Shown piece after piece: positions 1 to 5,212 of a stretch of DNA of 5,631 nt. The notes under the pieces were generated by a model. The model did not search any database. It was not told the DNA's origin and saw only the letters and a list, made by a program, of their open reading frames with translations. This stretch comes from an uncultured bacterium (GTDB lineage Bacteria > Cyanobacteriota > Vampirovibrionia > Gastranaerophilales > Gastranaerophilaceae). Made by a program: the position numbers and the translations under genes. The stretch is taken from the NCBI GenBank assembly GCA_900551965.1, contig URYF01000085.1:1-5631 (forward strand). The letters are read 5' to 3'. The first letter of the stretch is position 1; each line of letters begins with the position of its first letter.

Positions 1-936
1 GACAGACTTCCTTGGGTTCAAAAAATGATTATTGCAGGAACTCCTGAAGCAAGAAAAGAAGCTTTAGATAAACTTCTTCCTATGCAGTATTCAGATTTCT
101 ATGCAATGTTTAAAGCTATCGGTGAAAAACCAATGACAGTAAGACTTCTTGACCCGCCTTTACACGAATTCCTTCCTTCAAAAGAAGATTTGATTGCAGA
201 AGTTGCAACATTAAAAGCTCAAGGCAAAGATGCTTCTGAAAAAGAAGAATTACTTCACGTTGTTGAAGGTCTTTCAGAATCTAACCCAATGATGGGTCTT
301 CGTGGCTGCCGTCTTGGTTTAACTTTCCCTGAAATCAACGAAATGCAAGTTAGAGCAATCTTTGAAGCAGCATGTGATGCGAAAAAAGAAGGTATCAATG
401 TTAAACCTTGGGTAATGATTCCTCTAATCGGACACGTTAACGAACTTAAAGTTGCAAAAGAAATCTTAACTCGCGTAGCTAAAAACGTAATGGAAGAAAA
501 AGGTATCGAAGTTGAATACAAATTCGGTACAATGATTGAAATTCCGCGTGCAGCATTAACAGCTGATGAAATCGCAGAATACGCAGAATTCTTCTCATTC
601 GGTACAAATGACTTGACTCAAATGACATTTGGCTACTCAAGAGATGATGCTGAAGGTAAATTCTTAAATCGCTATGTAGAACAAAAAATCTTACCTTCTA
701 ACCCATTTGAAACACTTGATACAAAAGGTGTTGGTCAGCTTGTTGAAATGTCTATGACAAAAGGTAAAGCTGTTAACCCATCACTTGTTGGCGGTGTTTG
801 CGGAGAACACGGCGGTGACCCTGATTCAGTTAAGTTCTGCCACAAAATCGGTTTGAACTATGTATCATGTTCACCATTCAGAATTCCGCAAGCAAGACTT
901 GCTGCAGCTCAAGCTGTTGTTGAAATGAAAAAATAA
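1..936 (+). CDS. ppdK: Pyruvate, phosphate dikinase, C-terminal part (5' end outside window)
   Basis: The frame is open from base 1, so this is the last 311 codons of a longer gene; the full enzyme is usually near 870-900 residues. PPDK interconverts pyruvate + ATP + Pi and PEP + AMP + PPi in the cytosol, and can replace or reverse pyruvate kinase. The part seen is the PEP/pyruvate-binding TIM-barrel domain. Counting from the first codon, visible family signatures are TVRLLDPPLHEFLP (Arg48), GLRGCRLG (Arg101/Arg104), GTMIEIPRAALTADEIA (metal-ligand Glu180), FSFGTNDLTQMTFG (Asn203, Asp204) and GVCGEHGGDP with the catalytic Cys267. The segment after SRDD (FLNRYVEQKIL..NPFETLD..GVGQLV) is typical of PPDK rather than PEP synthase or PTS enzyme I. 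All key residues are present, so nothing suggests decay. The gene ends in AAA AAA TAA and is followed 33 bases later by a strong terminator, so it is the last gene of its transcript. The ATG at 25 is internal. Confidence 0.97.
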   Translation, partial: DRLPWVQKMIIAGTPEARKEALDKLLPMQYSDFYAMFKAIGEKPMTVRLLDPPLHEFLPSKEDLIAEVATLKAQGKDASEKEELLHVVEGLSESNPMMGLRGCRLGLTFPEINEMQVRAIFEAACDAKKEGINVKPWVMIPLIGHVNELKVAKEILTRVAKNVMEEKGIEVEYKFGTMIEIPRAALTADEIAEYAEFFSFGTNDLTQMTFGYSRDDAEGKFLNRYVEQKILPSNPFETLDTKGVGQLVEMSMTKGKAVNPSLVGGVCGEHGGDPDSVKFCHKIGLNYVSCSPFRIPQARLAAAQAVVEMKK

Positions 937-968
937 TATTTATTTAAATTTTTAAACACAGTTCTTAT

Positions 969-1007
969 AAAAGATCCGCCGCGATAGTTAATCACGGCGG
1001 ATTTTTT
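969..1007 (+). terminator. Intrinsic terminator of ppdK, possibly bidirectional
   Basis: A perfect 8-bp GC-rich stem, ATCCGCCG (974-981) with CGGCGGAT (995-1002), encloses a 13-base loop in which GAT/ATC can add three more pairs after one mismatch. The T-run at 1002-1007 pairs with the upstream A-run to lengthen the helix. On the minus strand the hairpin is followed by a shorter TTTT, so it may also stop transcripts of the converging small gene that ends at 1031 or 1155. Confidence 0.9.
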
Positions 1008-1030
1008 ATACTTTATAAAAATCTAAAAAA

Positions 1031-1192
1031 TTATTTTTTCAAATATAATTTAGCAAGAGGTTGATTATCCTGAAGAAAACCGCGCATAAAATTTTCACTG
1101 CATTTAAGTGATATATCATTAATATTTGAAGTCAATACAGAGAGCGAATATCCACTAAAACAGCTCCAGGTCTGATTTTCGAATATACATAT
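1031..1192 (-). pseudogene. Displaced C-terminal frame of the small exported protein
   Basis: This 54-codon frame (53 residues plus TAA) has no start codon or SD of its own. It overlaps the end of the frame stopping at 1155 and continues past it. Skipping one base between about 1193 and 1157 would join the signal-peptide frame to it. The sequence reads like the end of a folded periplasmic protein: an ENQTWSCFSGYS segment, then LKCSENFMRGFLQ, ending in LAKLYLKK. It brings the two-cysteine pattern (TWSC and KCSE) expected of a small disulphide-bonded exported protein, which the first frame lacks. Joined, the product would be roughly 110 residues. Its stop lies about 30 bases from the shared terminator hairpin, as expected for a true gene end. 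That the two frames once were one gene is inference; a database match spanning both would settle it. Confidence 0.5.
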
Positions 1193-1364
1193 CTACAGAT
1201 GATGCAGTAAACCCCTGCTGTAACAACGATACTTCAAGAGAATCATACATTGAAACAATATATGAATCATAAAATGCTTTTTTAAATTCCGGAGTATATT
1301 CTGATGCAAAAGCACTAACTCCAAATATAAGTATAGTTAATAATGATATAATTATTTTTTTCAT
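1155..1364 (-). CDS. Small exported protein, probably truncated by a frameshift
   Basis: I do not recognise the family. The reading frame encodes 69 residues starting with MKKIIISLLTILIFGVSAFA, a clear Sec signal peptide: basic start, hydrophobic core of about 14 residues, and AFA|SE as a likely signal peptidase I site after residue 20. The mature part (SEYTPEFKKAFYDSYIVSMYDSL...) looks helical and contains no cysteine. I chose ATG 1364 because GAGGAG at 1373-1378 lies 8 bases upstream; a GTG at 1373 in the same frame overlaps that SD and is unlikely. A good promoter sits just upstream (1385-1412). The stop at 1155 is probably premature: a different frame continues with conserved-looking sequence to 1031 (separate entry). 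Either the gene is a recent pseudogene, or the window has an indel error, or a short secreted protein is really made. Confidence 0.6.
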   Translation of the reverse strand: MKKIIISLLTILIFGVSAFASEYTPEFKKAFYDSYIVSMYDSLEVSLLQQGFTASSVDMYIRKSDLELF

Positions 1365-1384
1365 ATATTTCACTCCTCAGCATA

Positions 1385-1412
1385 ATTGTATCATACTGAT
1401 TACTAATATCAA
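1385..1412 (-). promoter_or_regulatory. Sigma70-type promoter of the small exported protein
   Basis: On the minus strand, -35 TTGATA (1407-1412) is followed by a 16-base spacer and -10 TACAAT (1385-1390), with TG one base before the -10 (extended -10). Each hexamer differs from consensus at one position. The predicted start of transcription lies near 1378, giving a very short leader that begins at about the SD; this is close but workable. Confidence 0.55.
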
Positions 1413-1436
1413 AACCAATTACACTATCCGCACCAC

Positions 1437-1459
1437 ATCATATCATATCATATCATATA
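1437..1459. repeat. Tandem repeat of a 5-bp unit (TATCA)
   Basis: The unit TATCA is repeated about four and a half times without interruption (1437-1459). It lies some 25 bases upstream of the -35 box of the small exported-protein promoter. Short repeats of this kind can change length by slippage, but no effect on expression can be shown from one sequence. Confidence 0.7.
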
Positions 1460-1538
1460 GGGCATTATACTTGAGTTTGAGGCTGTTTTAAATTCGTATT
1501 TACATTTTATTACAATTGTATTTTTTAATATTTACCCT

Positions 1539-1618
1539 GTCATCCTGAGGGAGGAACGACCGAAGGATCTCATTACTTTTCTTCTATTTTGAGATTCTTC
1601 GCTTTCGCTCAGAATGAC
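1539..1618. repeat. Imperfect palindromic intergenic repeat (REP/MITE-like)
   Basis: The left arm (1539-1571) begins GTCATCCTGAG and ends GAAGGATCTC; the right arm (1591-1618) is, on the opposite strand, GTCATTCTGAGCGAAAGCG followed by AAGAATCTC. The arms match at both ends, with several differences and a length difference in the middle, and enclose a 19-base AT-rich loop. TTAC occurs near both outer edges (1532-1535 and 1620-1623), which could be a remnant target duplication or chance. Repeats built on this GTCATYCTGAGCGAA..GAATCTC theme are, from general knowledge, common as dispersed intergenic palindromes in several bacterial phyla, and their translations are a known source of spurious proteins. 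No transposase is encoded here, so any movement would be in trans. Confidence 0.7.
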
Positions 1619-1731
1619 GTTACTTTATTTGCAAGGCGTATTATAACGTCAGGCATTAAGCCCTCCTCGTAATAACCTAATACAATACAACTATCAATAC
1701 AGCCGGAGTCAAAGATATTTAACTATTATAG

Positions 1732-1759
1732 AAAAAAGCGGTTCAAATGAACCGCTTTT
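1732..1759 (-). terminator. Intrinsic terminator of the HEAT-repeat gene
   Basis: A perfect 10-bp stem, AAAAGCGGTT (1734-1743) with AACCGCTTTT (1750-1759), has a 6-base loop. Read on the minus strand it is followed by a T-run covering 1737-1732. It begins about 30 bases after the HEAT gene's stop codon. The plus-strand T-run is only four bases, so the main direction is minus. Confidence 0.9.
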
Positions 1760-1787
1760 ATTATAAATAAACAACCATTAGTGTCTA

Positions 1788-2645
1788 TTAAAAAGTACCA
1801 GCCGGTTTTTTCTGAGGCTGAGCACCCGGGATTGACTGCCAATTAGCAGCCATGATTTTCTTGAATGATTTCAAAGCTGTATCTTCTAGTTCACCTAATT
1901 CTTCAGCTTCCATAATCAATTCTCTTAACGGCATCAAAGCTCTTTGATCTCTCAAAACGCCTAATGCTGCTGCTGCACCTGCTCTAACCAATTCATTTTC
2001 AGAACGGTTTCTCATAACATCAATCAAAGCAGGAACGGCTTTTGTATCATTCAATTTGCCTAATGAAGTTACCGCATAAATTCTTACGTTAACCCATTCG
2101 TCATACAACATATTGATAATTTTATCAACAGCTTTTTTGTTACCGATTTCACCCAATGCTCTTGTTGCATCACATCTAACGTTTACCTTTTCATGATCTA
2201 AAGATTCAATCAAAGCATCAGTTGCAACATCACCGATTTCGATTAAGGCATCAGTTGCAGTAATACAAACCTGAGGGTTTTCATCGTTTAAAGATTCAAC
2301 AAGCGGTTCTACAACAATTGCACCGCCTAAACGACCTAAAGCACGAGCTGCACGAACACGTACATCTACGTTACGGTCTTCACGTAAAGATTCAATCAAG
2401 TGAACTGTTGCAGCTGAATCGCCTAATTCACCTAAAGCTCTTGCTGCATACAATCTGACAGAACCATTTTTGTCGTGTTTCAAAACGTCGATTAATGGAT
2501 CAACTGCTTTTGAGTCACCCATTTCGCCAAGAACACGTGCCGCATTATATCTGACTTTTTCTGAGTTGCTTGTTCTCAAGTCAGTTAATAATTCGTCAAA
2601 CGATTTTTTCACTTGTTTTTTCTTACTGTTCACACTAATTGTCAT
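1788..2645 (-). CDS. HEAT-repeat protein (PBS-lyase HEAT-like repeats)
   Basis: The 285-residue protein is a short basic N-terminal segment followed by a helical solenoid. Seven repeat anchors, a V(R/C) pair or V followed by AA.ALG.(L/I)GD, lie near residues 31, 63, 95, 126, 156, 187 and 220, spaced 30-33 residues apart. Each repeat carries the A.DPLI..L pattern of PBS-lyase HEAT-like repeats. The tail after residue 270 is rich in Pro, Gln and Lys (PGAQPQKKPAG) and is probably disordered. There is no signal peptide or membrane segment, so it is likely cytosolic. Such solenoids bind other proteins; in cyanobacteria relatives act as phycobilin lyases (CpcE/F type), but nothing here indicates pigment attachment, and a generic scaffold or regulatory role is safer. 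The start is set by CGGAGGA (2651-2657), 5 bases before ATG. It has its own terminator and is probably a single-gene transcript. Confidence 0.93.
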   Translation of the reverse strand: MTISVNSKKKQVKKSFDELLTDLRTSNSEKVRYNAARVLGEMGDSKAVDPLIDVLKHDKNGSVRLYAARALGELGDSAATVHLIESLREDRNVDVRVRAARALGRLGGAIVVEPLVESLNDENPQVCITATDALIEIGDVATDALIESLDHEKVNVRCDATRALGEIGNKKAVDKIINMLYDEWVNVRIYAVTSLGKLNDTKAVPALIDVMRNRSENELVRAGAAAALGVLRDQRALMPLRELIMEAEELGELEDTALKSFKKIMAANWQSIPGAQPQKKPAGTF

Positions 2646-2973
2646 TATTTTCCTCCGACACTATTACAATAATTTCACACCTACTCTTTTATAAAGTTTT
2701 TATTTTTGAAATTATTGCTTTTTTATCTTCTATATATTAACTTTTGTTTACAATTCATAAATTTTTGATGTTTCCTACTACTTTGCAGTTCTGTCAGAAA
2801 TTTATTAAGGGTAATACTGACACTTATTTAATCTGTACTACTATAATAACACATTTTTCTAATTAATTCCTCAGTTATATAAATTATTTTAAAAATTTTT
2901 GGAATTGTTTTTATAAAAATAAATGTGATTTAGTAATAAATAAAAACAATATGTAACATTTCTTAACAGATTA
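2646..2973. other. AT-rich intergenic region between kinase and HEAT genes
   Basis: This 328-base region has no credible ORF. It must contain the HEAT gene's promoter or a read-through from the kinase, but the minus-strand hexamers are too AT-rich to choose between (TATATA near 2731-2736 and TATAAA near 2688-2693 are candidates without a good -35). No hairpin with a T-run follows the kinase stop, so read-through is possible. A dyad TTCTG-T-CAGAA lies at 2789-2799, and TGTCAG/CTGACA (2793-2798 and 2817-2822) forms an inverted pair. A plus-strand promoter-like sequence lies at 2817-2847. Confidence 0.5.
2817..2847 (+). promoter_or_regulatory. Promoter-like sequence pointing into the kinase 3' end
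   Basis: CTGACA (2817-2822, one mismatch to TTGACA) and a perfect TATAAT (2842-2847) are separated by 19 bases, two more than the optimum. Transcription would run antisense toward the end of the kinase gene, with no ORF to express. In so AT-rich a region a chance match is quite possible. Confidence 0.25.
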
Positions 2974-4632
2974 CTACTTACCATTGATAGTAATAACGAA
3001 TTCTGTACCTACGTCAAGTTCGCTCCGTACTTTAATTGTACCGTTATGCTTATCAATAATCTTTTGACTGATAGCAAGCCCTAATCCGGTACCTACACCT
3101 ACACCTTTTGTAGTATAACCGACCGTAAAAATTTTACTTAAATTTTCTTTGGAAATCCCTTTACCGTTATCTTTAATTTTTACAACCAAATTCCCATCAT
3201 CATAGCAGGTTGTTATAATAATTTTACCCTTTTGTTCAATTGCTTGGCATGCATTTACCAATATATTTGTAAAAACCTGATTTAGCATATTCGGATAACA
3301 TTTTATCGGAGGGATATCACCATAATTCTTTTCGATTTCTATTTTATTTTTTGTTTCATGCCTGATAAGTTCAAGCGTCAAATCAAGCTCCTTATTGATA
3401 TTTGCCTCTTGAAGCTCTGATTCATCAAGCCGGACAAATTTCTTTAAAGAAACCACAATATTACTAATCCTTTGAATTGCCTCGCAATCAAGAGAATTAA
3501 TCTCCGTAAGCATTTCTTTCAAATCAGTCTGCTCAATTTTCGGAATAATTTTTGAAATAATTGAGTTGTTAGATTTAATTGAGGCAACCGGGGTATTGAT
3601 TTCATGCGCAACTCCTGCTACCAATTGACCAAGCGATGCCATTTTTTCAGAATTAATCAATTGAAGCTGTGTTTCTTTCAATTCAACAAGCGCGGCTTTC
3701 AAATCTTTAACGTTTTTAGCATTTTTTTGATAAAGTTCTGCCCTTATAATTGCGTTGCCAAGCTGAGATGAAACCGCATCGAGTATCTCAATTTCTTCAT
3801 TCAATTCACGCTTTTGATAACTTAGCAAAACCAAAACACCAATTCTTTTTTGCATATGAAAAACAGGAACAATAATTCTTAATACAGATTGTTTAAATGG
3901 TTCAGCCTCAATATACTCAGACAGCGAATAACTAATAGAAATTTTATTCATATCAAGCTGTTTCATTGTATAAGCATCAAATGAAATTTTTGTATTTTTT
4001 AAAACATTATTTTCACCAAAGGTTTCCTCAATATTAAACCCTGAATCAAGCGAAGAAGCATAATACGCCCTAAAACAACCAAACATAATTGCAAGCTCTT
4101 TTAATGCAGAATTAAGAATAACCGAAATGTCCATTGACTCTCTGATAATATTTGATACTTTGTTAATAAGCGCAATCCTAATCGCTTGAGATTGAGCTTT
4201 CAATCGAATCTTTTGAAGTTCTTCATTTTCATCTTCAAGTTTTGCCAATTTATCCTGAAAAATCTTCCGTTCTTTTTGATTATCTTTTAATAATACATCA
4301 GAACTTACATCTACCAGAAAAATAATCGTGTAAGCACCGCGTTTTACAGCGGTCATATCATAAAATACAAGCTGACCTGACGATGAAGAATAAGAAACTC
4401 TGGCAAAGAAATTTTCCCTGGAAACAATCGCCTGAAAAATAGGTGAATACAAGTCCACATTTTCACTATCCATAGGGCACATATCAAAATTCATTTTATG
4501 CGCAAATTTTCTTATATCGCCAAAAGATTTAAAGACACGGCAAAACGTATTGTTTTTGAAAACAACTTTTTCATAATCCCTGACAACGATAACCGGATCC
4601 CTGTATTGATTAAAAAAATCAAACTTCTTCAT
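2974..4632 (-). CDS. Soluble PAS-GAF sensor histidine kinase (orphan)
   Basis: The 552-residue protein (numbered from the chosen Met) is a two-component sensor kinase without membrane segments, hence cytosolic. In order it has a PAS-like domain (about 5-110, DPVIVVRDYEKVVFKNNTF), a coiled coil (about 116-150), a GAF-like domain (about 160-295), a second coiled coil (about 300-325), HisKA and HATPase_c. The H-box MASLGQLVAGVAHEINTPV carries the phospho-acceptor His343. ATP-binding motifs are the N-box NILVNACQAI (456-465), G1 DNGKG (488-492) and G2 GVGTGLGLAI (512-521), with FTVGYTTKG between them, so it should be active. No response regulator is present in the window. A longer frame reaches a TTG at 4725, but it has no SD, and that stretch contains the promoter; ATG 4632 starts directly before the PAS domain. 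It also lacks an SD (see leaderless finding). The gene ends in tandem stops TAG TAA. The ligand sensed is unknown. Confidence 0.93.
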   Translation of the reverse strand: MKKFDFFNQYRDPVIVVRDYEKVVFKNNTFCRVFKSFGDIRKFAHKMNFDMCPMDSENVDLYSPIFQAIVSRENFFARVSYSSSSGQLVFYDMTAVKRGAYTIIFLVDVSSDVLLKDNQKERKIFQDKLAKLEDENEELQKIRLKAQSQAIRIALINKVSNIIRESMDISVILNSALKELAIMFGCFRAYYASSLDSGFNIEETFGENNVLKNTKISFDAYTMKQLDMNKISISYSLSEYIEAEPFKQSVLRIIVPVFHMQKRIGVLVLLSYQKRELNEEIEILDAVSSQLGNAIIRAELYQKNAKNVKDLKAALVELKETQLQLINSEKMASLGQLVAGVAHEINTPVASIKSNNSIISKIIPKIEQTDLKEMLTEINSLDCEAIQRISNIVVSLKKFVRLDESELQEANINKELDLTLELIRHETKNKIEIEKNYGDIPPIKCYPNMLNQVFTNILVNACQAIEQKGKIIITTCYDDGNLVVKIKDNGKGISKENLSKIFTVGYTTKGVGVGTGLGLAISQKIIDKHNGTIKVRSELDVGTEFVITINGK

Positions 4633-4639
4633 ACATAAA

Positions 4640-4668
4640 ATTATAAAGCAAGAAAAACTTACAGGCAA
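4640..4668 (-). promoter_or_regulatory. Sigma70-type promoter of the histidine kinase gene
   Basis: On the minus strand, -35 TTGCCT (4663-4668) is followed by an ideal 17-base spacer and a perfect -10 TATAAT (4640-4645). The expected transcription start, about 6-8 bases beyond the -10, is at 4632-4634, on or next to the ATG at 4632. Confidence 0.6.
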
Positions 4669-4682
4669 TTCTGTAAACAACC

Positions 4683-4706
4683 GGCTATATTTTAAGAAAA
4701 ATAGCC
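4683..4706. promoter_or_regulatory. Dyad between the divergent kinase and HAD promoters
   Basis: GGCTAT (4683-4688) and ATAGCC (4701-4706) form a perfect inverted repeat that can extend by three A/T pairs across one A-A mismatch. No T-run follows on either strand, so it is not a terminator. It lies upstream of both divergent promoters, a position suited to an operator, but no regulator can be named. Confidence 0.3.
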
Positions 4707-4717
4707 ACTCTACTCTT

Positions 4718-4744
4718 TTGGACAATTAAAAAATATGTTATATT
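4718..4744 (+). promoter_or_regulatory. Possible promoter of the HAD gene
   Basis: TTGGAC (4718-4723) and TATATT (4739-4744) are 15 bases apart, slightly short. A start near 4751 would give a leader of about 50 bases before the ATG at 4802. The hexamers are moderate matches in AT-rich DNA. Confidence 0.35.
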
Positions 4745-4801
4745 AAGAACACAAAACATAAGCCGGTCGAAATTTACTTATTGCAAAAGGATACAAAGAT
4801 T

Positions 4802-5140
4802 ATGGAAAAGCAAAAATTAAAAACCATTTTAATTGACTTAGACGGAGTTTTGAACAACTACAATGGAAGATTTGATGAAAACTTTATCCCTGAAATACGT
4901 GAAGGTGCCGAAAATTTCCTAAAAGATTTGTATAAAAAATATATAATTAAAGTTTTTACAACAAGAAATAAAATCCAAACCGTAAAATGGCTGATTAAAT
5001 ATAATTTAGATTCATATATAAATGATGTTACAGAAATTAAAGAACCTGCCTGGCTTCATATTGATGACAGATGCATAAATTTTAACGGAAATTATGGAGA
5101 TACAGCCGCTCAAATTGAAGAATTTAAAACCTGGTATTAA
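4802..5140 (+). CDS. Small HAD-superfamily hydrolase (putative phosphatase)
   Basis: The 112-residue protein has the four HAD motifs in order: motif I DLDGVL with nucleophile Asp12 and acid/base Asp14; motif II at VFTTRN (Thr53/Thr54); motif III Lys80 in EIKEPA; motif IV Asp88-Asp89 in HIDDR. It should therefore be a Mg2+-dependent phosphohydrolase acting through a phospho-aspartate. It is too small for a cap domain, and the DDR followed by an aromatic and FNGN resembles a group of short, uncharacterised HAD proteins often seen in phage and bacterial genomes; the substrate cannot be predicted. It is cytosolic. ATG 4802 is preferred over the in-frame TTG at 4781 because AAAGGA (4786-4791) lies 10 bases before the ATG and inside the longer version. 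It is transcribed divergently from the histidine kinase gene. No terminator follows, so read-through into the next gene, 72 bases on, is possible. Confidence 0.88.
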   Translation: MEKQKLKTILIDLDGVLNNYNGRFDENFIPEIREGAENFLKDLYKKYIIKVFTTRNKIQTVKWLIKYNLDSYINDVTEIKEPAWLHIDDRCINFNGNYGDTAAQIEEFKTWY

Positions 5141-5169
5141 ATAATATTTACGACTAGCCATAACCGGTC

Positions 5170-5195
5170 TATTATGATAAAATACTGTCATAATA
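5170..5195 (+). promoter_or_regulatory. Stem-loop or operator just before the SD of the last gene
   Basis: A perfect 8-bp inverted repeat, TATTATGA (5170-5177) with TCATAATA (5188-5195), encloses a 10-base spacer. It ends 5 bases before the GGGAGGA ribosome binding site. A/T-rich -10-like sequences (TATGAT, TAAAAT) lie inside it, so it may overlap the promoter as an operator, or act in the mRNA as a hairpin next to the SD. It has no T-run and is a poor terminator for the HAD gene. Confidence 0.4.
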
Positions 5196-5212
5196 AATAC
5201 GGGAGGATTTTT

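Larger units (their letters stand above)
1381..1787. other. Non-coding region with repeats and a terminator
   Basis: About 400 bases without a credible gene on either strand. From left to right it holds the promoter of the small exported protein, a short tandem repeat (1437-1459), a long imperfect palindrome (1539-1618), a 7-bp inverted repeat GACGTTA/TAACGTC (1616-1622 and 1644-1650) that overlaps the palindrome's right end, and the minus-strand terminator of the HEAT-repeat gene (1732-1759). I see no RNA gene or conserved riboswitch. Confidence 0.6.

Noticed and set aside
255..521. Minus-strand 88-codon ORF inside ppdK
   Set aside because: It lies antisense to strongly conserved PPDK sequence, has no SD or promoter, and its translation is low-complexity shadow sequence.
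1365..1373. GTG 1373 as start of the small exported protein
   Set aside because: The GTG overlaps the SD; ATG 1364 has ideal spacing and gives a normal signal peptide start.
1437..1618. CRISPR array
   Set aside because: The only tandem repeat has a 5-bp unit without spacers, and the palindrome occurs once; no cas genes.
2470..2694. Plus-strand 74-codon ORF
   Set aside because: It is mostly antisense to the N-terminal part of the HEAT-repeat gene and runs into the AT-rich gap; no SD and no domain.
2860..2895. Short minus-strand upstream ORF (GAGGAA then ATG TGT TAT TAT ...)
   Set aside because: Only eight codons, SD too far from the ATG, and no conserved feature such as a leader-peptide codon run.
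4683..4706. Terminator between the kinase and HAD genes
   Set aside because: No T-run on either strand, and it lies between divergent gene starts where no terminator is needed.
4633..4725. N-terminal extension of the histidine kinase to a TTG at 4725
   Set aside because: No SD, a stop codon directly upstream, and the stretch contains a near-ideal promoter; the PAS-like domain starts right after the Met at 4632.
4781..4801. TTG start for the HAD protein
   Set aside because: The extra seven codons contain the SD (AAAGGA) that serves the ATG at 4802.
5174..5212. ATG 5174 as start of the membrane-anchored protein
   Set aside because: No SD, and it sits inside the stem-loop; ATG 5213 has an excellent SD at 5 bases.
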